Assembly: GCA_902729315.2 (NCBI GenBank)
Contig: LR746264.1
Coordinates: forward strand, 4,861,878-4,925,877
DNA length: 64,000 nucleotides
Source: Spirodela intermedia
Taxonomy: Eukaryota > Streptophyta > Magnoliopsida > Alismatales > Araceae
Direction of reading: 5' to 3'
The translations under genes and the position numbers were made by a program. The notes under the pieces were generated by a model. It worked only from the letters and a program-made list of their open reading frames with translations. It searched no databases and was not told the DNA's origin. Positions 49,093 to 60,388 of this stretch are shown one piece after another. Position 1 is the first letter of the stretch. The number at the start of each line of letters is the position of its first letter.

Positions 49093-52000
49093 ATGAGCAC
49101 TCTGCCGCTGAAACCCGCTCCCATCACCTATCCAGGTCAATTATTTTTCCCATTGCATTGCATCATGGTGGTCTTAGTTTTTAGTTTACCGGGTCAAATA
49201 ACCTGTGGTGACCATCGTGATTGCCTCATGTGGATTTTCCGCTGTATGATGCCTTTATTATGCCTGAAAGTTGCTCGAAATTCTTCCTTTTTTCGCATTT
49301 TTTATTAAGTGGCGTTGGATGTGGGAGGTCTTGACAGGACAGTGATGAACCTGACGTTCATTTGATACTGAATGGCTAAGTCATACACTGAATAAGCAGT
49401 CTGTTGCACGTAATGTTTACATATGTTATCTAAATCCTAATTCGTGGAGTCTTAATCAATCTGGTGCCAATAAAGGTGACTTAAAGCGACAGTAGATCTT
49501 ATTTTCCATGGGAACTAATAAACGCTAATTAAAAGTGAAATGACGACATCTCATCCCCTAACCTAGCATAAAACTCCACATCGTTTTCCCGTGTCCTGGT
49601 GAAATATCAGTGAAATGAATAAATGTTTCTTTTGTTTGTCAACTGCCTTTCGAACCCTTGGCAGAGTTTCTGCCATCTAGTAGTTACCGACATTGGATGA
49701 CTCTTTTGCTTCTCTGAAACTCTGACAAATGTCATGCTCATCAGATGTGGAAGACGACAATCAGGCGATTCCAACTCTAGCTAAAATTGATTTACTTTTT
49801 GTTTCATTTTCCCTTAACATATTTGCTTGGGAAAAATACAGCTAGCAATCTTATTTTGGTTCTTTCCATAAAGGATTTCTTGTCGTACCCAGCCAGGATA
49901 GAAGCATATTTGACATATTCTCAGTCAAAGACACTAATGCACAGAAAATTTAAAAACCGTCATAAGTTTTAGAAACTTAAGAAATCGTGATGTTCATTAA
50001 AAACACAAGCATTGTACACGTTAGTGTTAAACCTTTCATGGTTTATACCTTCTGGAACCGTTCAAGATTGATATGCTGGTCTATGTTCATATTCAGTGGA
50101 TTATTACATGTAATGAGATGATAGTTTCAAGAACTCCACACTGACCGTGCTTTAGTTCCTATTGTTATCCTTACTGTGATAATTTTATTGCATACAATGG
50201 TTGAACAGAACGGATCATATATTTATGTTTTCATTGGACCGAGTGGATGTACATTTATCGTACTTCTTTTCTAGGGAAAAATATCCTTTTTGTTCCTGAA
50301 GGAAATAGAAGCTTACACTTTAGCCTTAAATTGGTTAATATCGTTTTCTCTTTGCTTGTCGTGTTTCCCATGTGGCAGGTCCACTGGAAAGGCTGGAAAA
50401 TTTATTGAACCAACCAGATAACAGATTTTGTGCAGATTGTGGTGCTCCAGATCCTAAATGGGTGTATGTACCTGGGTCTCAGAAAGTTTGGTCTTATTAG
50501 CTTTCATAGTCTCATTCAATATCTTCATTTTTAAATGACCATATTTTACTCGTTTGTAAAATGCTGTCAACCAGCATAGAACATTTTTCTACCATCATTT
50601 TATCCCTAAAACTTATTTTCTATACCTTTCTTTTGTTATTCCCACTTTCCTAAAACAATATGCTATCCTTTTTGTCTGTTTTAACTACGTAATCAATTGT
50701 TTTCTCTCTATTCCTAATGTGAGGCAGTTTGCACTGTGATATACCATGCTCAAACCTCTCCATTGGAAAACGGCTAGTTATTTTGTGCATCAACTCTATC
50801 ATAATTGTAGTGTACAGAACTATAAAACTTACACAAATTATGAGTATTTTTTCAAATGATCTAAAATTACCTCAAATCTCTTTATTTGTGATCTGACTCT
50901 TGTGCCTATAAAATTTGCATTACAAAAAAATTAGTCGTGAATTGATCAAATCATGGAAATAATTAGCTTTACTTTCGCTCCTAAATGCCAGAATAGTCCT
51001 GAGTCACTGTCACCCTTCTGTTAACTTCTTTTCCCAGTGAAATTCAAGACTCCAATAGACTTGCTATAAATGTAGGTACTATCAGAGAAACGTAACGAAA
51101 ATAACAATCTGAATCGGCATGGATTCCAATTTGGTTTTCATGGCACTAATGCATTCTTATGCCTTGGACTTGCTTTGATACCATACCAAAGAGTTCAACC
51201 AAAGCTAGTTGCTATGAGTAAACATTCTTGGCTGAGTTAATCCAAAAGAGTGTATTTAACAGTTTGAGTGTGAGTAGTGCTGGACCTTCTTTATGTTCTG
51301 ATAAGATGTATTTTAGAATGAACAAAAACTTTTGCTATTTCACTTTCATCAAATTTTCATTTATTGCATCAGAAAATTTTACATGAAAAATAGGAAAATT
51401 TACTTTAGATTCTGATGTCAGTGCATAGTGATTGACAGGCATCCATATCCTCAAGACGCATGGCTACCCTGTTACAGCAAACATTCACTGTGTTACTGGT
51501 TTCAGTTCATCACAGCATGCCATGAGTTTATTTTTATATTCTATTACATTAAAATTTCTAAGCAATAGTATCATCTTTTTGAAAAGGGCTTGCAACTCTA
51601 TATCTCACTTTTCATTATTTAGTGGCTTAATTTTTCTGTGGCTCTACTGTATCCCTCATATTGAGTCATTTGATCAAATCAGGTCCTTCAATCTTGGCGT
51701 CTTTATTTGTATCAAATGTTCAGGGATCCACAGGAGCCTTGGAGTGCACATATCAAAGGTATTTTCTGTAAAAAAATAGAAAATGCATAACTTTGGCTGT
51801 CTTTTCATTATGAAAATGTTTTTATCTTTGTGATTTTTTTCCAGCTGCTGTTGTTGTTCCTTATATTAATCGTTGTTGTTAATTTATTTTTTCAGCTGCT
51901 GTTAATTTGTTTTTAATTTATTTATCATCTCAGGCAGAATAAGCCAAGGATAAGGAAAATGATCAGGAATGCTCCCATTTATTTCTTTACATCAGCCAAT

Positions 52001-55000
52001 TATTTGGAAAAAGTGGAACTTATAGAATAATGATGCAGGCTACTGTTATGTAGAGAGTGGATATTCCGAAGTTAATTTGGTAAGTATTAGACTGTTTGAA
52101 AGGGAGGGTATAGAAGTAATACTTTTCCCAAAATAGCTCTCCGTCAATGCGACAACCAAATGTTTCAAAACAAAATGCATGAAGAAACTTAAGAAATGTA
52201 AGCATTGGTGTGGATAACTCTTTCCCTCTTGATTACTCAAGACCTGATCAAAATTATAGCTAAATAATTATTAGTGTCTTCGTGAAGTTCCAAATATGGA
52301 GCTTTCAATTGCTAATTGTTAGTTCACTATAACAAGTTGCACTAACTATGATATCTACTCAAAAGGTTCCATCTCCGACAGTGACTTAATGTGATGGAAT
52401 AAAAAATAAGAAAACAATAAATCAGGCAGCTACATGCTTACTACTGTACTGTTCTGAAAATTATCATCTTAAAACATGATATATCTCAAAATCCTCTAAT
52501 CTAAAATGGAAAACATCTTTTAATCAGTTTCTGGTTTACGGTTCATGCAACATCCCCCTGCTTACTGTTCCGTTCTCAGATTCGCTGCTATTCAATACAG
52601 TGACAAGGTGCAGATTTTTTTTCCTCCAATAATAGTAAAACCTTTATTTTTCGGATCATTCCGAAAATAGAAGTTTACAGAAAACCTTTCTTCTTTTTGT
52701 ATCATTTCGCCAACTCATAGCAGTTGAAAGAAAACTTGAACTGGAATAAGGTTCTCAGGGAAGCCTCAACCTTTCTTTTACATCTGATTCCATAAAATAG
52801 AGTTTCTTAAGATTTTTTGTTTTGAAGTGTCATCTCTTATCTCTTAGGAGAAAGAAGTTACGACTGCATCATTATTTGAAAATTTTATATCTTAAAAAAT
52901 CATTGTGCTACCCATCCTGGCCTTTTATCCAAGTAGAATTATTTTCCTACTGTGGAAGAAGGAGAGAGGAGGGAAAGAAAAAAACGAAAAGGATAGCCCA
53001 AGTCTGCAAGAGAGGGAAAAACAATGACAACGATTAGGTAACATTTCTTTCCAAGCAGCATGTACCCTAAGCAGGGTTACCTAGAAGAATTTCTAGAACC
53101 ATAAAAGGTATTTGATACTGCCGAAATTTTTTAGGGGGAACTGAAATGGGGCTTCGTAATTTAGACTATATGCTGATGGGGTGCTTAATTGGTTGAAAAA
53201 ATAGTTAATGGCTCATCTATGACAGAATAAGGACTGAAATCACTTTCACGTGAAAGCATAATCGGACAAAAATCACCTCCTCTCATATTACCTAACGAAA
53301 ATAACCCATATTAGTCACCTAAGCCATCTTTCATTTAGTTTCCCAATTACTAGTCTATTGTATCAAGTCTTCATGTCTCAGGTCAGGTCCATCTCATTGG
53401 GACATCTATTGTATCAAGTATTAATTCACTGGTCCTCTGTTTCTTTTTTTTTTCCGTCCACAGTTTTCAGATCTAGACATCAGCTAAATTCCTTCTTTGT
53501 CCATCTTAAACAGTTCTCTGCCAGAATTCATGCCCGATCTAACCTTTGATCCACTAATTCAGTCTATCCATGGGTCTTGAAAACTCGAACTTATTAGTTG
53601 ACATCACTCCTTAGCAGGTACATTAACCATTTGGAATTGGCTTAAGAGACCAATCATCTGCGCGTTTGACACACACACAGCAAAACTTCCTATCCATCCT
53701 GTCAGGTTCAGCCCGGGCATTACCCTAGTTTACTTCGTTTGACTCAAATCCAGATATATAAATCACTAATTCCAGTCCCCAAATGGCAACTACAGCCCGT
53801 TAGAATGTGCACTGTTCACTTCAGCAGAATTTAACCAAGGATCCCTTCTGTGCTGCACAACTTTTCATTCCTATTTCTTTGTGAATATTTTGAACTATGC
53901 GATGATTTCTTATTTATATACTGATTTACTTTATAACTGGTACTAGAAGATAGCCCATTCTTCTTATTTAACTTAAGTTTCGGACAATTCTAGTTTTATT
54001 GTCATAGCTGCAGCAGTATGCGCTCCTCTTTCGTGACTGCTTTCATGCATGATATTTGTAATTAACCAGGAAAAGTGAATTTCTGATGGGCCCCCGGTGG
54101 GCCTTGCATACTCCAGGAGGAGTAAAAGACGGATGTGCCACCAGAGAGCCAAGGAGGAAAGGGCTCTTAGCCCCAGGAGTAAATGACGGATATGCCGCCC
54201 AGAGGTCTAGAGAGAGAAGGGCTCTTAGGTAAATTTCCCCAGGAGAAAAAGACAGATATGCCATCCAGAGGTCCAGAGAAGAAAGGGGTCTTGAGAAATT
54301 CCACTGGGGGGCGGGGGGGATACAAAGAAACTGGAAGAAACTAGAAAAACTGATTGTTTAGGGCTCTGATAAGAACCGTAGAACACGGACTTCAGAACTA
54401 GATGATAGTCTATGGCGAGGACTATCTCTCTTCCTGGGGCTAACCCACGAAATTCTCCCCTTTCCGTTCCCACAGACGATGTCCAAATATGTCCAATATT
54501 GTTTATGGGTCGTATGTTCCACTAACTGAAACTCATATCAATTGATATTATGTCATATTGATTTTAAAAGAAACTGAGCTCCAACATCTTATGCTCCCCA
54601 GGTCCTGTCTATAAAGTTAGACGAATGGACTGATGAACAGGTCGATTCCTTGATTAATGGTGGTGGAAATGCTGCAGTAAATATGAGATATGAAGCTTTT
54701 TTGCCAGAGAATACCAAAAAACCAAGACCAGATTCGTCAACTGAAGAACGCTCAGAATTCATTCGGTGTGTTTCTGATAATGTTGTTCCCCTTCACATTA
54801 TCCCAGTTGTTTTTTAAACCTATTACGATGCCCTGGAATTTCAGGAGAAAATATGAGCTGCAACAATTTTTGGACATAAATTCATGCGTCATGAAGTACA
54901 CATCAATCGGTGTGAAACTAAGAGGAGAGAGCAGTCAGCCAAATAGTAATCATGATTCCGTTCAGGGTAAGAAGAGCTCTGAAAAGCATCAAACTCGCAT

Positions 55001-56626
55001 ACGCCAAGGACTAAGTCAAGCGTTTCGTAACAGCTGGAGAAGAAAGGAACCTGAGCAAAAGTCAACAAAGAAGTTTTCTGCGGTGAGATTGATCTGGTGT
55101 TAGAGTATTCACTAGCATGATTTATTTTCTTGTTTGGATCTCGTATCACTTGAGAATAATGTTGCTGGAATCTCAGCTTTAAAAATCACTTATGCAGAGA
55201 GGGATGGTTGAATTCGTTGGGTTGATTAAGGTTAATGTCGTCAGAGGAACCAATCTAGCGATCAGGGATGTGGTGAGCAGTGACCCTTACGTCATGCTTA
55301 CTTTGGGGCACCAAGTAAGTTCTCTTAGAACGCACACATCCTCCACTTTGTTGGTTTCCAATGTTTGAGCAATAACAGTTCATTCCATCCAAAAAATTCC
55401 AGTCGGTGAAGACAAGGGTGATAAAGAGCAGCCTAAATCCGATTTGGAATGAAAGTTTACTGCTGTCCATTCCAGATTCCATTCCACCCCTGAAGCTGGT
55501 AAATTTATCTTCCTCATTTAATTATCGATTTAATTAATGAGTGATTTGAACTGCTTGAGACGATCCATCTATTGTTGTTCCAGTACTGATTCCATTCATC
55601 CTATGGTCACCGTTCCTGTTGTTTATCCATTGCTTGCATTAGTATATCGTTATATATATGCTAGCACGGCTCCTATTTATGGCATGGACAAGGGGATATT
55701 CATTTCTTGTCATAATGTCGCATATTTCTGAATGTATGTAATTGATTTATTTCCCCTCAATACAAGGAATTTTTCGAAGGCCAAAATCGTACCCCTACTG
55801 TTTGTAGGGGCTATCTCGTTTTGACAGATAAAAATTGGTGCAACACTGACGTTTTTTTAAGGTTAGAAAGCAATCAACAGTTTCTTCTCCCATGTCCTGG
55901 TATTGTGGAGCAGTTCGAGCACCTCGCCCAACTGTGTTGTTTGCTGAATAGGGCACCACGAGAGTCACCCTCCTGCCTTTGGCCTGCTCCCATGCGGCCC
56001 AGCAGTTCTCTTCTCCCTTTCTCAGCTGCCTCTGCCGAGTGCCTGCAAAAGTGGAAAGGCATCCTCCTTAAGTCTCTCTCTAAAGAAAAAAGGCCTGGCA
56101 TCTGAGCTTGTTGTCATGGCTGGATTATCTCCTTGGAACGCGTAGCTCTGTAGATTGGCAAACACCATTTTTTTTCTATTTTCAGTTTACATGAAAAGGC
56201 CCAGAAACAAGCACCATGCCCTGGATGGAGCTTGCTCCCAGAACTGTAGATCTCTGATTGCATGAATCTGTACTGAGTGAAATGGAGGCCAAGATTTCTC
56301 CGGGTTTGGTTTTCAAACTAAAGTAGATATTCCTCTGTTGGCAGCAAGTCTATGACAAGGACACCTTCACCACCGACGACAGGATGGGGGAGGCGGAGAT
56401 CGACATCCAGCCGCTGGTCTGCGCCGCCAAGGCGCACGAGAGCTCCGGCATCTCGGAGCCCATGCAGCTGGGGAGATGGCTGGCCTCCGAAGACAATACC
56501 CTCGGCAAGGACAGCGTAATTTCCCTCGTGGACGGGCGGGTGCGGCAGGAGATGACCTTGCGGCTCCAGAACGTCGAGCGCGGAGAGCTGGAGATTGAGC
56601 TCGAGTGCGTCCCCCTCAGCCAATAA
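49093..56626 (+). CDS. ArfGAP with C2 domain (AGD11/12/13-type)
   Basis: This is a GTPase-activating protein for ARF GTPases in vesicle traffic, brought to membranes by a C2 domain that binds calcium and acidic lipids. Eight exons: 49093-49135, 50379-50463, 51683-51758, 54602-54765, 54845-55082, 55198-55314, 55403-55498 and 56345-56626; total 366 residues. The ArfGAP zinc finger covers about 16-135: CADC, then 16 residues, then CIKC, with the catalytic arginine in [13 protein letters not shown] basic Lys/Arg- and Ser-rich linker spans about 145-200. The C2 domain runs from about 203 to the end; all five calcium-ligand aspartates appear present ([10 protein letters not shown] and [23 protein letters not shown]). 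The end ([13 protein letters not shown]) matches AGD12/ZAC. The first exon gives 14 variable residues; its ATG follows an in-frame stop. Exact AGD number not assigned. Confidence 0.94.
54111..54300. repeat. Three-copy minisatellite in AGD intron 3
   Basis: Three diverged tandem copies of 60-66 bp lie at 54111-54170, 54171-54236 and 54237-54300. Each starts CYCCAGGAG, then AAAWGACRGATRTGCC, CCAGAG and GGGYCTT. The repeat is about 300 bp upstream of exon 4 within the 2.8-kb intron 3. It keeps an open frame on the minus strand but has no coding signs. Confidence 0.85.
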
Positions 56627-57465
56627 TTACCCCCGCCGCCCTCTGCCCACCACCATCACCTCTCGCCCGGTCAACCCCCTGAGCGAGGGTGATGATGCGC
56701 CTGTCACCCGTCCTAACCCGAACCTTTGTTGACTTGTAGCTCTCTCTCTCTCTCTCTCTCTTCTCGCACCACTTTGGAGAAAAGGGATAGAAAAGTCGGA
56801 AACCACAAAGCAGCCAACTTGCAGACTTTATAAGCAACACTACATCTTTCACATGCGCCATCCACCGGACAGGTAGGTACTCGTTCTTGATCCCCTTGCT
56901 GTATAAGAAACGCAATGGACCCCTCATTTTACAGTTCTCTTGAGTTGGATGATCGCTTAAAACCATGATTCACCAGTCCCCTGTTTTGTCGACCAATCTC
57001 TCTCGTCGCTCTCTCTATCTTTAGAACGTCTGGAGGAGAAAAGAGAGGAGAAAAGGAAGAACCCATAAGGCAGCAAGTCTCTCTTTATTTGTCCAACGAC
57101 TCGAGAAGCTCATGAAGCAGAGACCCAAGTTACTTGAGGAAGAGGGAAGGAAAAGAACGGAAGCGGCCAGCGGCAACGCCTCTGACGAGCATGGGGTTGC
57201 CGGAAGAGGGAAAATTTCTAGAGAAATGGTGGATGTCCCTCGCCCGCCGGTCCCCCGCCCGCCGGTCCCCCGCCCGCCGGTCCCCCGCCTTCGCCGTGAG
57301 AAAAAAAGGAGAAGAAAAGGAGACCTCCGGCAGCTTGGAAAGGAGGCCTCCCGTCTGATGGAAAGACGAAGGTAGGCGCAGGCCCACCGCACATCTACCT
57401 ACTCACTCCACGCCCTGAGCAAGAGAGAGACGGTGGGGCCGTCGGTGCTGCCATGATGGCGCCCG
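56627..57465. other. Convergent 3' spacer of AGD and glutaredoxin-like genes
   Basis: This is the tail-to-tail interval holding both 3' UTRs. It includes a (CT)n tract at about 56741-56761 and the 14-bp GC-rich repeat near 57240. Open frames on both strands at 57020-57390 are driven by this repeat and lack domains. Confidence 0.45.
57240..57289. repeat. 14-bp GC-rich tandem repeat, three copies and a partial
   Basis: The unit CGCCCGCCGGTCCC is repeated three times in perfect register, followed by a partial CGCC. It lies about 180 bp downstream of the stop of the minus-strand glutaredoxin-like gene. The unit is not a multiple of three, so it reads in all three frames in turn. Confidence 0.85.
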
Positions 57466-58482
57466 TCAGCAGCAGCCGGGGCACCGGACCAGGCCGTTGT
57501 CGTTGCAGTCGGAGCAGCGCCGCAGCTGCCCCTCTTCGGAGAAGATCTTCCTGCTGCCGCTGCAGCTGCCGCAGACCAGGAACCTCACGCCGCCGCAGGC
57601 GCCGCAGACGAGCTGGGGATCCTGCCGGGGCACGCCCTCCAGGAGCTTTCCTAGTTCGCCGGCCTCGTGCATCTGGCGCACCTCCTCCGCGCCCCCCAAC
57701 AACCTCTCCCCGACGAACACCTGCGGTAGCGGCGGGGGAAGGTCTCTCCCCACGCGGGCCTGCAGCTCCCGCCGGAAGGCCAAGTCCATGGACACGTCCC
57801 TCTCGTCCACCGCCACCTTGAGCCCCCGCAGGATGTTCCCCACGGCGCGGCAGTCCTCGTAGGTCCGCCGGACGCCCCGCAACGACGTCGTGTAGAAGAC
57901 GACCTTGGGCCCGCAGGCGGCGGCGGAGTGGTCCGGGGACTGCCGGAGAGCGGATGCCACGGAGGGATGGAGGTCCGCCAGGAGTGACTCCTCGGAGAGG
58001 TGCATCCACAGGGGCCTCGCAGAGCCACCTCTCTTGGGGTCTTCCTCAACGAGGGAGGGAGGAGGCTTCTTCACCGGTGAGGCCTCCTCGTTCAGGCCGT
58101 CCATGAGCTCCCAGGCGTCGATAACGGCACTCGGAGAGGAGGAAGGAGAATCTAGGATGCACTTCTCCTGAGGAGGCGACGGATGGGGCAGCGGGGGGAA
58201 GGAGGAGCGATGAGCGGGGAGAAGGGAGTACCCGTACGTAGTGGAGGTCAGGGAGACGACGTGGTGGGAGTCGCCCAGGCCTACGGCCGGGTGGTGAACC
58301 ACCACGCGGCCGCCGACGCTCGCTAGGGGAGACGCGGCGGAGCGCATGGTCTCCAGCGTAGCGAGCGGTGGCGGAGTGGGGATCGGCTGTGGAGGAGGAA
58401 GCGACCGGGACGGGGCGGCGCCGGCGGGAGAGGCAGAGGCAGCCAAGGGCGTCGCCTGGTCGCAGGAGGCGGTGCAGCCCAT
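57466..58482 (-). CDS. Glutaredoxin-like protein with C-terminal four-CxxC zinc region
   Basis: This single-exon gene codes for 338 residues, a plant family with a glutaredoxin fold and a cysteine-rich tail. The start at 58482 gives MGCTASCD, a typical N-myristoylation and palmitoylation signal, so it probably sits at a membrane; an ATG 16 codons upstream is possible but would hide that signal. Residues about 10-185 are a Pro/Ser-rich, low-complexity region with WELMDGL. The glutaredoxin domain spans about 190-275 (KVVFYTTSLRGVRRTYEDC, DERDVSMD, LPQVFVG). The usual N-terminal CPYC active site is replaced by SLRG, with one Cys later, so ordinary disulfide reductase activity is doubtful; this is normal for the family. 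The tail has CGAC, CGSC, CSDC and CPGC. The gene is GC-rich. It lies only 263 bp downstream of the next minus-strand gene. Confidence 0.91.
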   Translation of the reverse strand: MGCTASCDQATPLAASASPAGAAPSRSLPPPQPIPTPPPLATLETMRSAASPLASVGGRVVVHHPAVGLGDSHHVVSLTSTTYGYSLLPAHRSSFPPLPHPSPPQEKCILDSPSSSPSAVIDAWELMDGLNEEASPVKKPPPSLVEEDPKRGGSARPLWMHLSEESLLADLHPSVASALRQSPDHSAAACGPKVVFYTTSLRGVRRTYEDCRAVGNILRGLKVAVDERDVSMDLAFRRELQARVGRDLPPPLPQVFVGERLLGGAEEVRQMHEAGELGKLLEGVPRQDPQLVCGACGGVRFLVCGSCSGSRKIFSEEGQLRRCSDCNDNGLVRCPGCC

Positions 58483-58656
58483 GGAATGCTCCAGGGGAAA
58501 CCTCGACCTTGGCTCCGACTCCGCAAGCACGACGGCGACGAAGAGGAAAGAGGGGAGATTGACACAGAGCCAGAGAGAGAGAGAGGAAGGGTGGGGAGGG
58601 GGAGGGGGGGAGGGGGGGGAGGGAGAAAGAGAGCTTTGGGGAAACGCGGGATGAGC

Positions 58657-58676
58657 GCACGTATGTATTTACGTGC
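58657..58676. promoter_or_regulatory. Palindromic ACGT element upstream of the glutaredoxin-like gene
   Basis: GCACGTA and TACGTGC form a 7-bp inverted repeat around a 6-bp centre, giving two ACGT cores of the bZIP type. It lies about 175-195 bp upstream of the glutaredoxin-like ATG and only 70 bp beyond the stop of the upstream gene. Role inferred from motif only. Confidence 0.35.
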
Positions 58677-58745
58677 TCCGGCACGCGGCGAAATGTGCCG
58701 GGGTCATAAATGTGAAGATGGTCTTGGGCCGGACGGCCACCGCCT

Positions 58746-60386
58746 TCATGAAAACAGAGAGACCCCCGAAGCAGCGGCGAGGCCCAGGAGGAGGTGCTCT
58801 GGAAGGGCGACAACTGAAGCGGACGGCGACGCTCCTCTCGGAGCTGCGGACTCGAAGACCATGTGGCTGCTCGCTCCTGCCACGCCGGGCCAGGAGGTCA
58901 GCGCGGAATCCGGACACGCAGGCAGGAAGCCGATGACCGGGGGCGCCACCCGCCGGACGTCGCTGGCCTCCCCGACGAGCAGCCTCTTCTCGTCCGTCCT
59001 GTACCCGTTCATCTGCCTCACCGCCTCGGCGGCGCTGGCAGGGTCGTTGTAGCTCACGAAGCCGCAGCAGCCTCTGCCTGCTCCCGCGCCATCTTCCCTG
59101 ACCAGCTGGGTGTAGGTCAGGGAACCCAAAGGAGAGAACGGCACCAGCCTCCCCACATCCACAGATTGGGGCAGGCGATCCACGCGTACATCTCCACGCT
59201 CCACCTTCCTGAAGAAATCATCATCACCACCGCAGGGAGGCGGCTCGGTGCTCGTGGCTTCTGGAGAGAGTCCTCTCCCAGGGCCACCGCCGCCGCACCT
59301 GTCGCGGCGGCCGGTGACCTCGTCCGCCTTGCTTTCCGACAGAGAGGGCGGGGCGCGATGGGCGCCATCGCCTCTCGGCCTCTTTTTCAGCTCGGCGAGC
59401 TCCCTCAGCTGGGAGCGCTTGAGGCTGTTCTTCCCCTCCGCCACCGGGAGCAGCAGCCTCTCCACCAGCGCCGCAGCGGCGTCCAGTGATCTCTGGCTGT
59501 CCGCCTCGACGAGCACATGCGGGTCTTCCCCCCCGGAGGGATCCGGCCTCGTGTCCTTCCGCTGGCAGCCTCTGCCTCGTAGTTGGATTCTGGCCCCGGT
59601 CTCCCTCTCCATCCTCTTCTGCGTCCTCCCGCGTGGCCCGATTATGAGGCCGACGAAGTTGTAATAGGGGTACTTCTTCGCCGGGAGGTAGAGCTTCTTG
59701 AAGAGCTTCTTGCGCGGCTTGCAGTCGGACGGGTGATCGAACGTAGGGTTCCTACCGATCAATTCTTCCATGATCTCTTGCTTCTGCTCGATAAGCCTTG
59801 CACGAATCCGACGCTCCCTGGAGTTTGTAGGCCCAGGAGGAGGACTTTCTTCTTCCTGGCGCCTGTGGACGAAATCTTGAGACCGCGACCGCGACCGCAA
59901 CCTTCTGTTAATATCCATGAGTCTCTGATTCAGCTGCTGGAACTCTGGATCATTGTCGGACGCAGCTCCCGAGCCCTCGAGCAGATCAGGAAGTTGTACC
60001 GGCCCCAGCAACTTAAACCGAGATTCGTCCTCCGTCCATATCGTCTTTCTCCTCTTTGTCGCAGGAGCATCATCGTTGGCCCCGCATTTCTCATCAAAGT
60101 GAGCGGCGTCCCATTTACCCTGCTTCCTCTTGCCGGAGCCCCCACATTCTTCCTGCCCTTCGGAAGCGATCTCACGCTCCCCGCGCGTCCCGCTGGGATT
60201 TTGGGGATGGGATTTTGAGGATGGCGGGGGCGGAGCTTGCTTCAGCTTCTTCTTCTTCGAGTACAGAAGATCTTCCTGTCTCCTCCGACCGCTTTTCTCC
60301 ATCGTTCCCGCAGCTGAAGGTGGACATAGACATACGGAAGAACTGACAGGGTTGTGTCGCGATACTAAACCAGCCATCCACTGCAT
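58746..60386 (-). CDS. SF1/branchpoint-binding-like protein (KH-QUA2 plus RRM, no zinc knuckles)
   Basis: This is related to splicing factor 1, which binds the intron branch point in the nucleus. The coding region is one exon of 546 residues from the ATG at 60386; the second in-frame ATG at 60302 (MEKSGRRRQ) has a better context (AACGATGG) and may be the true start. A long pyrimidine tract ending TGTGCAG stops at 60388, so a 5'-leader intron probably ends there. Order: Lys/Arg-rich N-terminus with nuclear-localisation-like KKKK and KRRK; helix-hairpin part (RRIRARLIEQKQEIMEELIGRNP); KH-QUA2 about 225-325 (KKLYLPAKKYPYYNFVGLII, GPRG, TQKRMERETGA); RRM about 395-475 (VRVDRLP, GCCGFVSY). The two CCHC knuckles that plant SF1 carries between KH and RRM are absent, and the proline-rich C-terminus is replaced by about 60 unfamiliar residues. 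Possibly a diverged paralogue. Confidence 0.82.
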   Translation of the reverse strand: MQWMAGLVSRHNPVSSSVCLCPPSAAGTMEKSGRRRQEDLLYSKKKKLKQAPPPPSSKSHPQNPSGTRGEREIASEGQEECGGSGKRKQGKWDAAHFDEKCGANDDAPATKRRKTIWTEDESRFKLLGPVQLPDLLEGSGAASDNDPEFQQLNQRLMDINRRLRSRSRSQDFVHRRQEEESPPPGPTNSRERRIRARLIEQKQEIMEELIGRNPTFDHPSDCKPRKKLFKKLYLPAKKYPYYNFVGLIIGPRGRTQKRMERETGARIQLRGRGCQRKDTRPDPSGGEDPHVLVEADSQRSLDAAAALVERLLLPVAEGKNSLKRSQLRELAELKKRPRGDGAHRAPPSLSESKADEVTGRRDRCGGGGPGRGLSPEATSTEPPPCGGDDDFFRKVERGDVRVDRLPQSVDVGRLVPFSPLGSLTYTQLVREDGAGAGRGCCGFVSYNDPASAAEAVRQMNGYRTDEKRLLVGEASDVRRVAPPVIGFLPACPDSALTSWPGVAGASSHMVFESAAPRGASPSASVVALPEHLLLGLAAASGVSLFS

Positions 60387-60388
60387 CC

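Noticed and set aside
48709-49140. 143-codon minus-strand frame over the AGD first exon
   Set aside because: No motif, overlaps the supported AGD start on the other strand, and lies in a bidirectional promoter.
54043-54264. Minus-strand frame with repeated SFSPG/SFTPG units
   Set aside because: It is the translation of the intronic minisatellite rather than a gene.
57020-57392. Open frames with repeated PPVPR/GDRRA peptides
   Set aside because: They are produced by the 14-bp GC-rich repeat reading through all frames in a 3' spacer.
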